NCBI GenBank assembly: GCA_947303715.1
Contig: CAMYYY010000022.1
Location: 1-43,752 of the forward strand
Length of the DNA stretch: 43,752 bases
From: an uncultured Bacteroidales bacterium
GTDB taxonomy: Bacteria; Bacteroidota; Bacteroidia; Bacteroidales; Bacteroidaceae
Direction of reading: 5' to 3'
The position numbers and the translations under genes were made by a program. A model generated the notes under the pieces. It was not told the DNA's origin. It searched no databases and was given only the letters and a program-made list of their open reading frames with translations. This document shows, piece after piece, positions 33,802 through 41,900 of this stretch (its first letter is position 1; the number at the start of each line of letters is the position of its first letter).

Positions 33802-34149
33802 TTACTTCTTGTCAGCCAACACCAAATCGCCGTGTTCTCCAGTTCGGATGGACCAGGTATCATCTACAGGACTCACAAATATACGTCCATCGCCCACGCG
33901 TCCTGTCCGAGCTGCACCCATGATGGCGTCAATTGCCGGCTGGACGAATTGATCACGACAAATAATCGTAATCTCAATGCGTGAGATAATGTCCGTACTG
34001 TACATCACTCCTCGATAGATTCTGTCCTCACGGTCCTGACCTATGGCATGGACCTCGGCGTAGGAGAACCAGTTGATGTCAGCTGCAAACAACGCTTCCT
34101 TGACATCCTCAAAACGAGTCTTTCTGATAATTGCTTCAATCTTTTTCAT
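33802..34149 (-). CDS. glnK: Nitrogen regulatory PII protein GlnK
   Basis: 115 residues. PII proteins sense ATP/ADP and 2-oxoglutarate and block AmtB when nitrogen is plentiful. Marks: MKKIEAIIRKTRFEDVKEAL, T-loop RIYRGVMYSTDI with Tyr50 in the place of the uridylylated Tyr51, and the signature TGRVGDGRIFVSPV plus IRTGE. Uridylylation is uncertain in Bacteroidetes. It is the first structural gene after the 39-aa Asn/Gln leader and its terminator, and pairs with amtB. Confidence 0.97.
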   Translation of the reverse strand: MKKIEAIIRKTRFEDVKEALFAADINWFSYAEVHAIGQDREDRIYRGVMYSTDIISRIEITIICRDQFVQPAIDAIMGAARTGRVGDGRIFVSPVDDTWSIRTGEHGDLVLADKK

Positions 34150-34225
34150 TGTTCATACTATTATGGGGTTAATGTTGTTGTCTTTGGGGGTTTCATAATC
34201 TCTCTCTTTCCTGCCAGCATTCTTA

Positions 34226-34260
34226 AACAAAAAAAGACTGATCTATAAAAGACCAGTCTC
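34226..34260 (-). terminator. Intrinsic terminator between the leader peptide and glnK (attenuator terminator)
   Basis: On the minus strand a 9-bp stem AGACTGGTC / GATCAGTCT (one G.U), loop TTTTATA, then seven T. It begins 33 bp after the leader ORF stop and ends 76 bp before glnK. Its 5' arm can pair instead with 34302-34310. Confidence 0.88.
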
Positions 34261-34291
34261 TTTATGATTCCTTATTATAATAAAACGATGA

Positions 34292-34411
34292 TTAGCTTAC
34301 CGACTGGTCTATAGGTATAACCATCTGAACCTGATTATTCTGGTTCTGATTATTCTGCTGTTGATTATTATTCAGCTGAATATTGGTTATATAGGCCACG
34401 CTGTTTAACAT
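34292..34411 (-). CDS. Asn/Gln-rich leader peptide of glnK-amtB (39 aa)
   Basis: ATG at 34411, TAA at 34292-34294. The peptide begins MLNSVAYITNIQLNNN, continues QQQNNQNQNNQVQMVIPI and ends DQSVS: 10 Asn and 9 Gln in 39 residues, most in one block (residues 10-29). It lies 31 bp after a consensus promoter and ends 33 bp before an intrinsic terminator. Codons near the end (ATA GAC CAG TC) contain AGACCAGUC, exactly complementary to GACUGGUCU in the terminator 5' arm. A ribosome held in the Asn/Gln block leaves this free; one at the stop codon covers it. The ribosome-binding site is A-rich and weak, normal for Bacteroidetes. Translation is inferred, not shown. Confidence 0.8.
   Translation of the reverse strand: MLNSVAYITNIQLNNNQQQNNQNQNNQVQMVIPIDQSVS
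34302..34310 (-). promoter_or_regulatory. Antiterminator segment in the glnK leader
   Basis: AGACCAGTC on the minus strand, inside the last codons of the leader ORF, makes nine Watson-Crick pairs with GACTGGTCT at 34250-34258, the 5' arm of the terminator. The terminator stem itself has nine pairs including one G.U, so the two folds are closely matched. Confidence 0.75.
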
Positions 34412-34441
34412 AAACTGCCTATTGCTTTCTTTATTTCGGCG

Positions 34442-34472
34442 CAAAGGTACGGGCTTTTTGTCAAACTGCAAA
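34442..34472 (-). promoter_or_regulatory. Promoter P1 of the leader-glnK-amtB unit
   Basis: Minus strand: TTTG (34469-34472), 19-bp spacer, TACCTTTG (34442-34449), an exact match to the Bacteroidetes sigma-ABfr consensus. Confidence 0.88.
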
Positions 34473-34559
34473 TAAAATCTGGAAAAAATTTACATTTTAA
34501 CATATTTCGGAGATAATATCCGACAAAATACAACGGTTCTTGTTCCGATTCATTATAAA

Positions 34560-34896
34560 CCCCAATCGGTCATTAGACCATAATTCTTGCTTATTTTGTG
34601 GCCTTTCATGTCATGGCAGCATTTTTTCAGCGTATATTATCTGACATCAGAATAACAATATCAAAGAATACCGTTTTTTCATCGCAATGAAAAGAATTAA
34701 TCATCGCAGTGAAAACAATCTTTCATTGCAGTGAAAACTTTCTTTCATTGCAATGAAAACATTTAACCATTGCGATGAAAATTTTCTATCCCTTGATTCC
34801 GCACAGAAAACAAGCCTTTTACGAATGGCAGAAAAAGCCTTTTTTCAGATAGGAAAAAGACCTCCCGTTCAACCCAATTCTAATGACCGATTGGGG
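34560..34896. repeat. 18-bp perfect inverted repeat flanking about 300 bp
   Basis: CCCCAATCGGTCATTAGA at 34560-34577 and its exact reverse complement at 34879-34896. The match stops sharply at both sides. The right copy also has a local CCCAAT/ATTGGG hairpin close to the C26-M19 stop codon. Confidence 0.85.
34679..34788. repeat. Five tandem 22-bp palindromic units
   Basis: Units at 34679-34700, 34701-34722, 34723-34744, 34745-34766 and 34767-34788. Each has the near-palindrome YCATYGCARTGA (Y/R variation; unit 5 has TTGCGATGA) followed by an AAA-rich tail. Base changes on the two sides of the core are partly compensatory, as expected for a hairpin or a dimeric protein site. Confidence 0.85.
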
Positions 34897-34910
34897 AAAA
34901 AGTATATGTT

Positions 34911-36620
34911 CTAAAGGGCTTGCGCCTGACGCATCACGCGGAGGAAATTCTCGCCCCAGATTTTGCGTAAGTCGTCGTCGGAGAGTCCCTCGGCTTGCAG
35001 GCGACGAGTGATGTTCATTACCTCTGAAGCGTCGGCACAACCGATGATGCCCCCGTCGCCATCGAAATCGGTACCGATTCCCACGTGGTCGATACCGCAG
35101 ACGTCAATCATGTGAAGAAGGTGCCGCACGGCATCGCGGGCGGTAGCGCGTCCTTCGGCTTCAGGACGGAGGAAGCCGCTGTAGAGGCATACCTGCGCCA
35201 CGCCGCCGCATTCGCGCAGGGCGCGCAGTTGGTCGTCGGTAAGGTTACGGGGATGGTTGCAGAGGGCACGGCTGCTGCTGTGGCTGCACACGATGGGGGT
35301 GCGGCTCAGGGCAAGGGCATCGTAGAAGCTCTGCTCGGCGGCATGGGAAAGATCTACCATCATGCCCACACGGTTCATCTCACTCACTACCTCGCGCCCG
35401 AAGTCGCTCAAACCACGATGGGCGAAGATGGTCTCGTTGTCTCGTGGACGGGCTGAGGCACAGATGGCATTATTGCCGTTGTGGCAAAGAGTCATATAGA
35501 CAACTCCACGACGGCGGAAGTGCTCCACGCGGCTGAGTTCGTCGCCGATGGCATAGCCGTTTTCGATACCGAGCATAATGGACTTGCGCCCTTTCTCCTT
35601 ATTAATATATAGCTCTTCAGGTGTTCGCGCAATTCCTATTTCCTCATTTCCGATACCTAATTCCTCGATGCCGTCAAGCAGTTCGTCTGCTTTGCGAGTA
35701 GCAGCGGCATAGTCGTAATGCCCAGGAAGGTCTTGCGGAATGTAGGCCACCATAATGGTTGCATCAAGGTTGCCGTCCCTCATGTTGGGTAGGTTGACGA
35801 GGATGCGCGAGTCGCGGCTGTGGAAATCGATGTGCTGATGGAAGAACATCGGGGTGTCGCAATGGGTGTCGAGGGTAAGGTGATGGCGATGGAATCTGCG
35901 TGCCTCGGCAAACGATTTCGCTTCGCCCACTAACCAACGGAAGAGGGGGAGCATAGAAGTGTCGTTACCCAGAATCATGCATTCGGGATGCCATTGCACA
36001 CCTATCATTGGCTTACCCTCCGTACTCTCAACAGCTTCGATGATTCCATCCGGCGAGAGGGCGCTGACGCGGAATCCAGGTGCTGCCTCGCGTACCGCCT
36101 GATGGTGGAAGCTGTTGACTCGTTGACCTGTTGACTCTTGACCAAATATCTTTCCCAGCAGCGTGTCGGGCAGAATGGAAACGGTGTGTGACGTAGTATA
36201 GCGGGGAGCAGGACTTTGGTCGTGGTTCAGGGTAGCATTGGCTTGGACGTATATATCCTGCCAAAGCTTACCGCCCAACGCAGCCGTCATCACCTGCACA
36301 CCACGACAGATGCCCAGCAGGGGAATCTGCTTATGCACAGCCATACGGACGAGCGGCAACTCCTGCGCATCGCGGGGCACATTCGGCTGGCCCACTTCGG
36401 GCAGCGGCTCTTCGCCTAACAGATGCGGATCTATGTCGCCCCCTCCACTTAGGATGAGGCCGTCGACATGCTCCAGCAAACTCTCCATCAGCGCCTCGTC
36501 GGCGTAGGGAGGGATAATGACGGGACTGCCTCCGGCTTGGACTACAGAAGCAAAATACCCCTCCAGCATGGTGCACATGCCGGAGGAGTAATTACCTGTA
36601 ATGGCAATCAGGGGTGCCAT
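34911..36620 (-). CDS. Fusion of class I amidotransferase-like peptidase C26 and M19 dipeptidase
   Basis: 569 residues, two enzymes in one chain. Residues 1-235: C26 gamma-glutamyl hydrolase / PuuD-like domain with Cys105 in LLGICRGVQ, GLILSGGGDIDPHLLGEE and His211/Glu213 in GVQWHPE. Residues about 245-569: M19 membrane-dipeptidase-like TIM barrel with zinc ligands in LDTHCDTP, GIENGYAI, VDLSHAAE, CSHSSSRA and IGTDFDGDGG. No signal peptide is visible, so it is probably cytoplasmic. A pathway from gamma-glutamyl compounds to dipeptides and amino acids is plausible but inferred. Residues 160-170 (GQESTGQRVNS) are encoded by octamer repeats. Its ATG overlaps the FKBP stop (TAATG), so it is translationally coupled. 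Confidence 0.9.
   Translation of the reverse strand: MAPLIAITGNYSSGMCTMLEGYFASVVQAGGSPVIIPPYADEALMESLLEHVDGLILSGGGDIDPHLLGEEPLPEVGQPNVPRDAQELPLVRMAVHKQIPLLGICRGVQVMTAALGGKLWQDIYVQANATLNHDQSPAPRYTTSHTVSILPDTLLGKIFGQESTGQRVNSFHHQAVREAAPGFRVSALSPDGIIEAVESTEGKPMIGVQWHPECMILGNDTSMLPLFRWLVGEAKSFAEARRFHRHHLTLDTHCDTPMFFHQHIDFHSRDSRILVNLPNMRDGNLDATIMVAYIPQDLPGHYDYAAATRKADELLDGIEELGIGNEEIGIARTPEELYINKEKGRKSIMLGIENGYAIGDELSRVEHFRRRGVVYMTLCHNGNNAICASARPRDNETIFAHRGLSDFGREVVSEMNRVGMMVDLSHAAEQSFYDALALSRTPIVCSHSSSRALCNHPRNLTDDQLRALRECGGVAQVCLYSGFLRPEAEGRATARDAVRHLLHMIDVCGIDHVGIGTDFDGDGGIIGCADASEVMNITRRLQAEGLSDDDLRKIWGENFLRVMRQAQAL
36113..36143 (-). repeat. Octamer tandem repeat inside the C26-M19 gene
   Basis: Plus-strand units TGTTGACT, CGTTGACC, TGTTGACT and a 7-bp CTTGACC; encodes part of the low-complexity loop ESTGQRVNS. 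Confidence 0.8.
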
Positions 36621-37489
36621 TACTCAACGATGTCCAGCACCTCAACGTCGAAGATGAGCGTGGAGAAGGGCTTGATGGTGCCCTGGTTGCGCTCGCCATA
36701 GGCGAGGTCCTGCGGGATGTAGAGCATCCAATGGCTGCCAACGGGCATCATAGTAAGGGCTTCCGTCCAGCCGGGGATGACCTGATTGGCGCGGAATGTC
36801 GAGGGCTCGTTGCGCTTGTAGCTGCTGTCGAACTCTGTACCGTCGATGAGTGTGCCACGGTAGTTCACCTTTACGCGGTCGGTCTTGGCGGGCACCTTGC
36901 CCTTACCCTGTGTGATGACCTTGTAGCAGAGACCGCTCTCGGTCTTTACCACATCGGGAGTCTTGGCGATGCTGTCCATGAATGCTTCGCCGGCCTTCAT
37001 GTTGTCGCCATACTCAGCCATCAGGCTTTCCTTGTGGAACTCGTCCATCAGTCGCTGAGCTGTCTGCTGGGCTTCGGCCTGCGGCATCAGCATGCCTTTC
37101 TCAGTCGTTCCGGCAATGAAGCCAGCGAGGAAGTTCTTCATGCTAAGCACCTTGGTGGAGTCGTCACCGAAAGCTTCACGGCTAACGCCCGGGATAATCT
37201 GCTCAGCAACCTGCTGGCCAATCTGCATACCGGACTGGCGAGCAGTCTGCTTGGGGTTAGCTTTGCCCGTGGCACCTGCAAGGATGCCCTGCACGAAATC
37301 GGCCATATAGGTCGTGTCGACGCCGAGGCGGTTCACCATATAGTCCTTCAGACCTTGCGACTGGGCAAGACCCATCGTGTAAGACAGGGTGTCGATTTTG
37401 TCCGTAAATGTTGCTTTGGGAGTTGGTTTCTGGCAGGAAGCAAATACTGCCACGATGGCTACAGCCATCAGAATCATTGACTTTTTCAT
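36620..37489 (-). CDS. FKBP-type peptidyl-prolyl isomerase lipoprotein
   Basis: 289 residues. Signal peptide [19 protein letters not shown] ends in a lipobox (FASC), so the mature protein is anchored to a membrane through Cys19. Residues about 32-160 are the helical FKBP_N dimerisation domain ([27 protein letters not shown]). The FKBP domain is at about 180-289: [50 protein letters not shown] and [13 protein letters not shown]. It resembles Mip/FkpA chaperones of the envelope. It lies 75 bp after the cytoplasmic FKBP gene and overlaps the next start codon by one base. Confidence 0.94.
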   Translation of the reverse strand: MKKSMILMAVAIVAVFASCQKPTPKATFTDKIDTLSYTMGLAQSQGLKDYMVNRLGVDTTYMADFVQGILAGATGKANPKQTARQSGMQIGQQVAEQIIPGVSREAFGDDSTKVLSMKNFLAGFIAGTTEKGMLMPQAEAQQTAQRLMDEFHKESLMAEYGDNMKAGEAFMDSIAKTPDVVKTESGLCYKVITQGKGKVPAKTDRVKVNYRGTLIDGTEFDSSYKRNEPSTFRANQVIPGWTEALTMMPVGSHWMLYIPQDLAYGERNQGTIKPFSTLIFDVEVLDIVE

Positions 37490-37530
37490 TGTTGTTTTTG
37501 GTTAAGTTAAATTATATAATGGTTCTTACT

Positions 37531-37562
37531 TGTTGACTTGTTGACTTATAGACTTGTTGACT
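37531..37562 (-). repeat. Octamer tandem repeat between the two FKBP genes
   Basis: Plus strand: TGTTGACT, TGTTGACT, TATAGACT, TGTTGACT, four exact 8-bp steps in a 75-bp spacer. Confidence 0.85.
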
Positions 37563-37564
37563 TT

Positions 37565-38152
37565 TTATAGCACCTTCAGCAGTTCCACCTCGAACACCAA
37601 CGCGCTGCACGGGGGGATGGCATCGCCCGCGCCTTGCTCGCCATAGGCCAGCTGATAGGGGATGAAGAGCTTCCACTTGTCACCCTCGCGCATCAGTTGT
37701 AAGGCTTCTACCCAGCCCTGAATGACTTGATTCACGCCAAATACAGCCGGTTCGCCACGCTCGATGCTGCTGTCGAACAGCGTGCCGTCAATTAGGCGAC
37801 CTTCGTAGTGGCAGCGAACACGGTCCGTGGCCTTTGGCTGACGTCCGTTGCCCCGTTTCAGCACCTGAAACTGCAAGCCGCTCTTTGTTGTCACTACACC
37901 CGGACGTTCCTTGTTCATGCGGAGGAATGTTTCGCCCTGCTCAGTGGCAGCAGCTGCTGCACGCTGCTGAATCTCGGCAAAATGCTTGTTCACAATGTCA
38001 CGGGCTTCGCCGAACGTGATGGCTGTCGGACGACCTTCGAACACATCGCGCAGCGCCTGCACAAAGTCATCCAGACATATGTCGCCCGCTCCCATCGAAC
38101 GGAGGTTTTGGGCCATTCCAAGCCCTAATCCATAGCTATACTTATCCATCAT
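37565..38152 (-). CDS. FKBP-type peptidyl-prolyl isomerase, cytoplasmic (FklB-like)
   Basis: 195 residues from MMDKYSYGLGLGMAQNL; a start one codon later is equally possible. The upstream TTG in the same frame (38170) lies in the promoter -7 element and is rejected. No signal peptide. N-terminal helical domain (SYGLGLGMAQNLRS, residues 1-85), then the FKBP domain: VRCHYEGRLIDGTLFDSSIERG, IQGWVEALQLMREGDKWKLFIP, LAYGEQGAGDAIPPCSALVFEV. This arrangement and length match FklB/FkpA homologues. It heads the three-gene unit that continues into the FKBP lipoprotein and the C26-M19 fusion. Confidence 0.93.
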   Translation of the reverse strand: MMDKYSYGLGLGMAQNLRSMGAGDICLDDFVQALRDVFEGRPTAITFGEARDIVNKHFAEIQQRAAAAATEQGETFLRMNKERPGVVTTKSGLQFQVLKRGNGRQPKATDRVRCHYEGRLIDGTLFDSSIERGEPAVFGVNQVIQGWVEALQLMREGDKWKLFIPYQLAYGEQGAGDAIPPCSALVFEVELLKVL

Positions 38153-38167
38153 TTTCGAAAAATCGGG

Positions 38168-38175
38168 CAAAAGTA
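38168..38175 (-). promoter_or_regulatory. -7 promoter element of the FKBP operon
   Basis: TACTTTTG on the minus strand, 16 bp before the ATG at 38152; the -33 position is A/T-rich without a clear TTTG. Confidence 0.55.
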
Positions 38176-38220
38176 CTATTTTTTATTTAAATAAGGAGCG
38201 AGATACTGAAGAATTTACAC

Positions 38221-38228
38221 TATTTTTG
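38221..38228 (+). promoter_or_regulatory. -7 promoter element of the Sir2 gene
   Basis: TATTTTTG on the plus strand, 59 bp before the Sir2 ATG; no clean -33 element 19-20 bp upstream. It is divergent from the FKBP promoter. Confidence 0.5.
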
Positions 38229-38287
38229 CATTTCGAAGAGAAATCATTCCCATGAAAATGTGATTGCTTACGTAAAAGAGAAAGAAA

Positions 38288-38989
38288 ATGAAAAAGAAAT
38301 TAGTCGTTTTAACGGGTGCCGGCATGAGCGCCGAGAGTGGAATCAGTACCTTCCGCGATGCAGGCGGGCTATGGGAGCAGTATCGTGTGGAAGACGTCGC
38401 TACTCCTGAGGGTTACGAACGCGACCCCAAGACCGTCATCGAGTTTTACAACAAGCGCCGTCTCGAGCTGTTGCATTCGGAACCCAACGAAGGACATCGC
38501 CTGCTTGCCTCCCTTGAGCGCGACTATGATGTGACTATCATCACCCAGAACATTGATAATCTCCATGAGCGTGCTGGCAGCACCCACGTTGTCCACCTCC
38601 ACGGCGAACTGATGAAGGTTACTTCCAGTTTTCAGCCCAACAACCCGAAGTATATCCGCACGCTCAGTGCTGATGCTCCTGAAATCCACGTAGGTGACCG
38701 TGCTGCCGACGGTAGTCAGCTTCGCCCCTTCATTGTGTGGTTTGGTGAGAGCGTGCCCAATATCGAAATTGCTGTCGACTATTGCGAGCAAGCCGACATT
38801 TTCCTTATTATTGGTACAGCGCTGGCTGTCTATCCCGCTGCCGGCCTCCTCGCCTATGTCCCCTCGTCTGCCGACGTTTACCTTATCGATCCCAAGCCCG
38901 TAGATGTTCATTCCCGTCGCCCCGTCCACGTCATCGCCCGTGGCGCCTCTGAGGGCATGAAGGAGTTCATCGCAGCGTTAGGGAAATAG
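38288..38989 (+). CDS. Sir2-family NAD-dependent deacylase lacking the zinc cysteines
   Basis: 233 residues. NAD-binding motifs: VVLTGAGMSAESGISTFRDAGG and TQNIDNLHERAG; catalytic His105 in HLHGEL; RPFIVWFGESVP and LIIGTALAVYPAAGL. Tyr54 and Arg57 in FYNKRR match the Tyr-x-x-Arg pair of class III sirtuins that remove succinyl/malonyl groups. The zinc-binding module normally carrying two CxxC pairs (residues about 107-145) has no Cys: it reads KVTSSFQPNNPKYIRTL. Such zinc-less members exist in Bacteroidetes; folding without zinc is inferred. Its stop is 10 bp from the convergent GH29-like stop. Confidence 0.93.
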   Translation: MKKKLVVLTGAGMSAESGISTFRDAGGLWEQYRVEDVATPEGYERDPKTVIEFYNKRRLELLHSEPNEGHRLLASLERDYDVTIITQNIDNLHERAGSTHVVHLHGELMKVTSSFQPNNPKYIRTLSADAPEIHVGDRAADGSQLRPFIVWFGESVPNIEIAVDYCEQADIFLIIGTALAVYPAAGLLAYVPSSADVYLIDPKPVDVHSRRPVHVIARGASEGMKEFIAALGK

Positions 38990-38999
38990 ACTTCCGTCA

Positions 39000-41900
39000 T
39001 CATTTAAGTACCACTTTGCTTCCATTCACAATCTGTATGAAACCAGAGGGGTTGATGAGGCGGCGGCCGGAGAGGTCGTAAATGGCATGTGCGTGAGCAT
39101 CGGTGTGAGGGGAGGCAACGGACACGTCATCGTTACCGTAGCGAACAAGCATTATCCGTGAGGCACGGAACTCCTGCTCACCCGGACCTTCGAGCAGGTT
39201 GGCCTGAAAACCCAGTACAATATTCTGGCTGTCGGGCAGCTCAAAATAGATGCCGCGAAAGGTAACATTGTCCTTACCTGCATCCAAGATGTTGTCGTAA
39301 GCCAGGGAGAGGGTGGGGATATCGGATGTTCTTAATGTATTACTGGAAGCAAAGATGTAGGCCTGCGTAAGCTGGTAATTGGCTTCGTAGGTGGCGCCAA
39401 AGTAGTAGCGTCCTGCGGGGAGGCTGATGGTGCGATAGAGGCGGGCATCGGAGAGGTTGCCATCGGTGTTCTTCTCGCGGTCGTCCCATACACCAAGCGT
39501 CAGGCAGTCGTAGCCTGGGTAGCGGTCAAGGCCGTGGCGGGTGCCTTCATTAGTGGGGATGGTATAGTTCTCTACTGTCCAATAGGCAGGTGTACCGTAG
39601 CGGGTTGTGGTAGATTGCCCGCTTATGCGGGAGAAACGGCTGGATTGGATGAGTTTTTCAACAGTGAGGTCGTTCTGCGTGAGTACGTCTGGGTTATCGT
39701 AGTACTGCAGTTTGACTTCCTGCACGCGGAATTCTTGATTACTATTGCCGCCTTGCATGTTGGCTTGGAAGACGAGCACGACATCCTGCTCCTCGTCAAG
39801 AGTGAAGTTGAGGCTGTAGAACTTACCGTCAGCAGCACACCTGCTCATGGGCAGATTGGCAATGGACTGGCGGGCTATAGCTGAAGTTGCCAAAGGAGTG
39901 GTGGCCACATAGATGTAGGCAGCGCCGAGCTGGTAGAGGGCGTTGAATGTGAAGCTGAAACGATAGTAGCCTGCGGGTAGCCGGACGGAGCGGAAGATGC
40001 GGGCGTCAGTCATATTATAGGCAGGGCTGCCATCCTCGCTAGGCCATTTGCCCAGCATCAAGCAACGGGTGCCGGGATAGTTGTCAATGCCGTTCTTGGT
40101 GCCTCGGGAGGCATCGAGCTGGGGGATGCTGAAGTTTTCCACCGTCCAATGGACGGGGCGACCGAACCGGGAGCCCATCTCCGTAGCAGAGAAGTCCGAC
40201 TTCTCAAGCAGATAATTGAGAGTGATATCGGTAAGCACGGCGTCGTCGGCTGTGCCGGCGGGATTGTAACCTGTCTGACAGAAGGTGATATAGTCCTGAT
40301 GCAACTGCATGGCGGCCTGAAGTCGTGTCTCTTCATCAGACGTAAGCGCCTGACGGGCAGTGTCAATCTGGCGGTTGAAGAGCTCAACCTTTAAGGGATT
40401 GGGCTTGCCGGTGTTATTCGAAGCCTGAGCGAGTAGTTCCTGCGCTTTTTGCTCGTAGATGACAATTATCTCATCGAGCGGCAGTGTACGAGGAGCCTCT
40501 GGGTCGAAAGTAATGGCCATGACGGGAGCTATCTCGTTGGGATGTTTTTGGGGAAGGGTGAGTTCAAGTCCGTCGATGCCTTGGCTGAAGGGCAGCTCAC
40601 CATGACCCAACAGATGGACGCTTTGTACCTTGCCAGAATAGTAGGGCGAAGCCATGCCAAGGGCCTTGAAGGTGAAGTTTTCGGTAGAGGGCCAGCACAT
40701 AATAGTGGCAAACAGCGTGTCGCCCCGCTCGACGTAGCGGACGTCTTGGGCGGAATAGTTGATACCTTCGTTGAAGCCCTGTTCGGAGAGTGGGTTGGTA
40801 CTTTCGAAGAGAGGGCCTTCGCCATACACTTTCCAGGGGCGGGTGGCATAGATACTCTCCTTATTGATGTCCATCCAGGCCTTGATGCCGGCAACGATGC
40901 GAAGCTCGTTCGCATCCAGTGCGCCATTGCCGCGGACAGGGATACTGAGCAGCAGGTTTCCGTTCTTTGAGACGATATCGACAAGCATGCGGATGACCTG
41001 GTCGGCCGTCTTGTACGCATTGCGGTCGGCCTCGGACTTGCTGTAGTGCCATCCGCCGATGCAGGTGCAGGTTTGCCAGGGAAGGTCCTGACTGCGGTCA
41101 GGAATGCCGCGCTCGACGTCCCAGAGTAGTGCTTGCTTATGTTGTTCGTTAAGAATCTTACCTGTGACAACCACCTGCTGTTGGCCATCGTTCAGCGCGG
41201 CACTGTGGTTGTAGAAGTGCTTCAGGATGTTGAGGCTATACATGTCGTCCTTGTTCGTGCTGGCTCCGTAGAAGGGCAGCACGGTGTCATCGAAATAGAG
41301 CATGTCGGGGTTGTACTTGTCGATGCATTGCAGTACGCGGTTCTGGAACTTCTGCATGTAGGGCACCGAGGGCGGGCAGACACCATTTCCCCATCCCCAT
41401 TGGCGGTGAATGGCACCCCAGTCAGACCAGTCGGTACTGTGAGCGTGGTTCTGAGCGTAGAGCTCCTGCGGATCAAGGCCGTGCCACCAGTACTTGAAGG
41501 TGCCGTCAGCCTCCTTGACAAGTCCGTCTTCCAGCGTGAGGCTGGCATCGTAGTCGCGCGCTACCTCAAAGAATGTCCAGGCGTGGGCTCCGTGCATGGA
41601 GACACCCACCTTCAGCCCGTGACGCCGACAGGCTTCGACCCAACCGCCTACGATGTCCTTCATCGGCCCGATGTGCATCGAATTCCACTCCTGATAAGGG
41701 CTGTCCCAGCAGTCGAAGTTGTCGTGGTGCTGGCCCATGGTCATAAAATACTTCGCTCCGGCATCAGCATAGAGCTGGATGAGCGCTTCTGGATCCCATT
41801 TGTCGGCCTTCCAATGATCACAGAGATCCTTGTAACCCAACTCGCGGCTGGGGGGAGCGCCGAAAATGCGCTTGAATGTGTTCCATTGGCTGCTGTTCAC

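Larger units (their letters stand above)
34473..34910. other. 438-bp intergenic region with repeat array and flanking inverted repeat
   Basis: No supported gene. It contains an 18-bp perfect inverted repeat (34560-34577 and 34879-34896) enclosing a five-unit 22-bp palindromic array (34679-34788). The end of the C26-M19 gene is on the right and promoter P1 on the left, both on the minus strand. Confidence 0.7.

Noticed and set aside
34165..34215. 19-codon ORF between the glnK attenuator terminator and glnK
   Set aside because: Not enriched in Asn or Gln, no hairpin depends on it and there is no counterpart in the asnB leader.
34679..34788. Short CRISPR array
   Set aside because: Units are contiguous 22-bp palindromic repeats without unique spacers, and no cas gene is present.
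36614..37480. 288-codon plus-strand ORF opposite the FKBP lipoprotein gene
   Set aside because: Shadow; the minus strand encodes a lipobox and intact FKBP domain.
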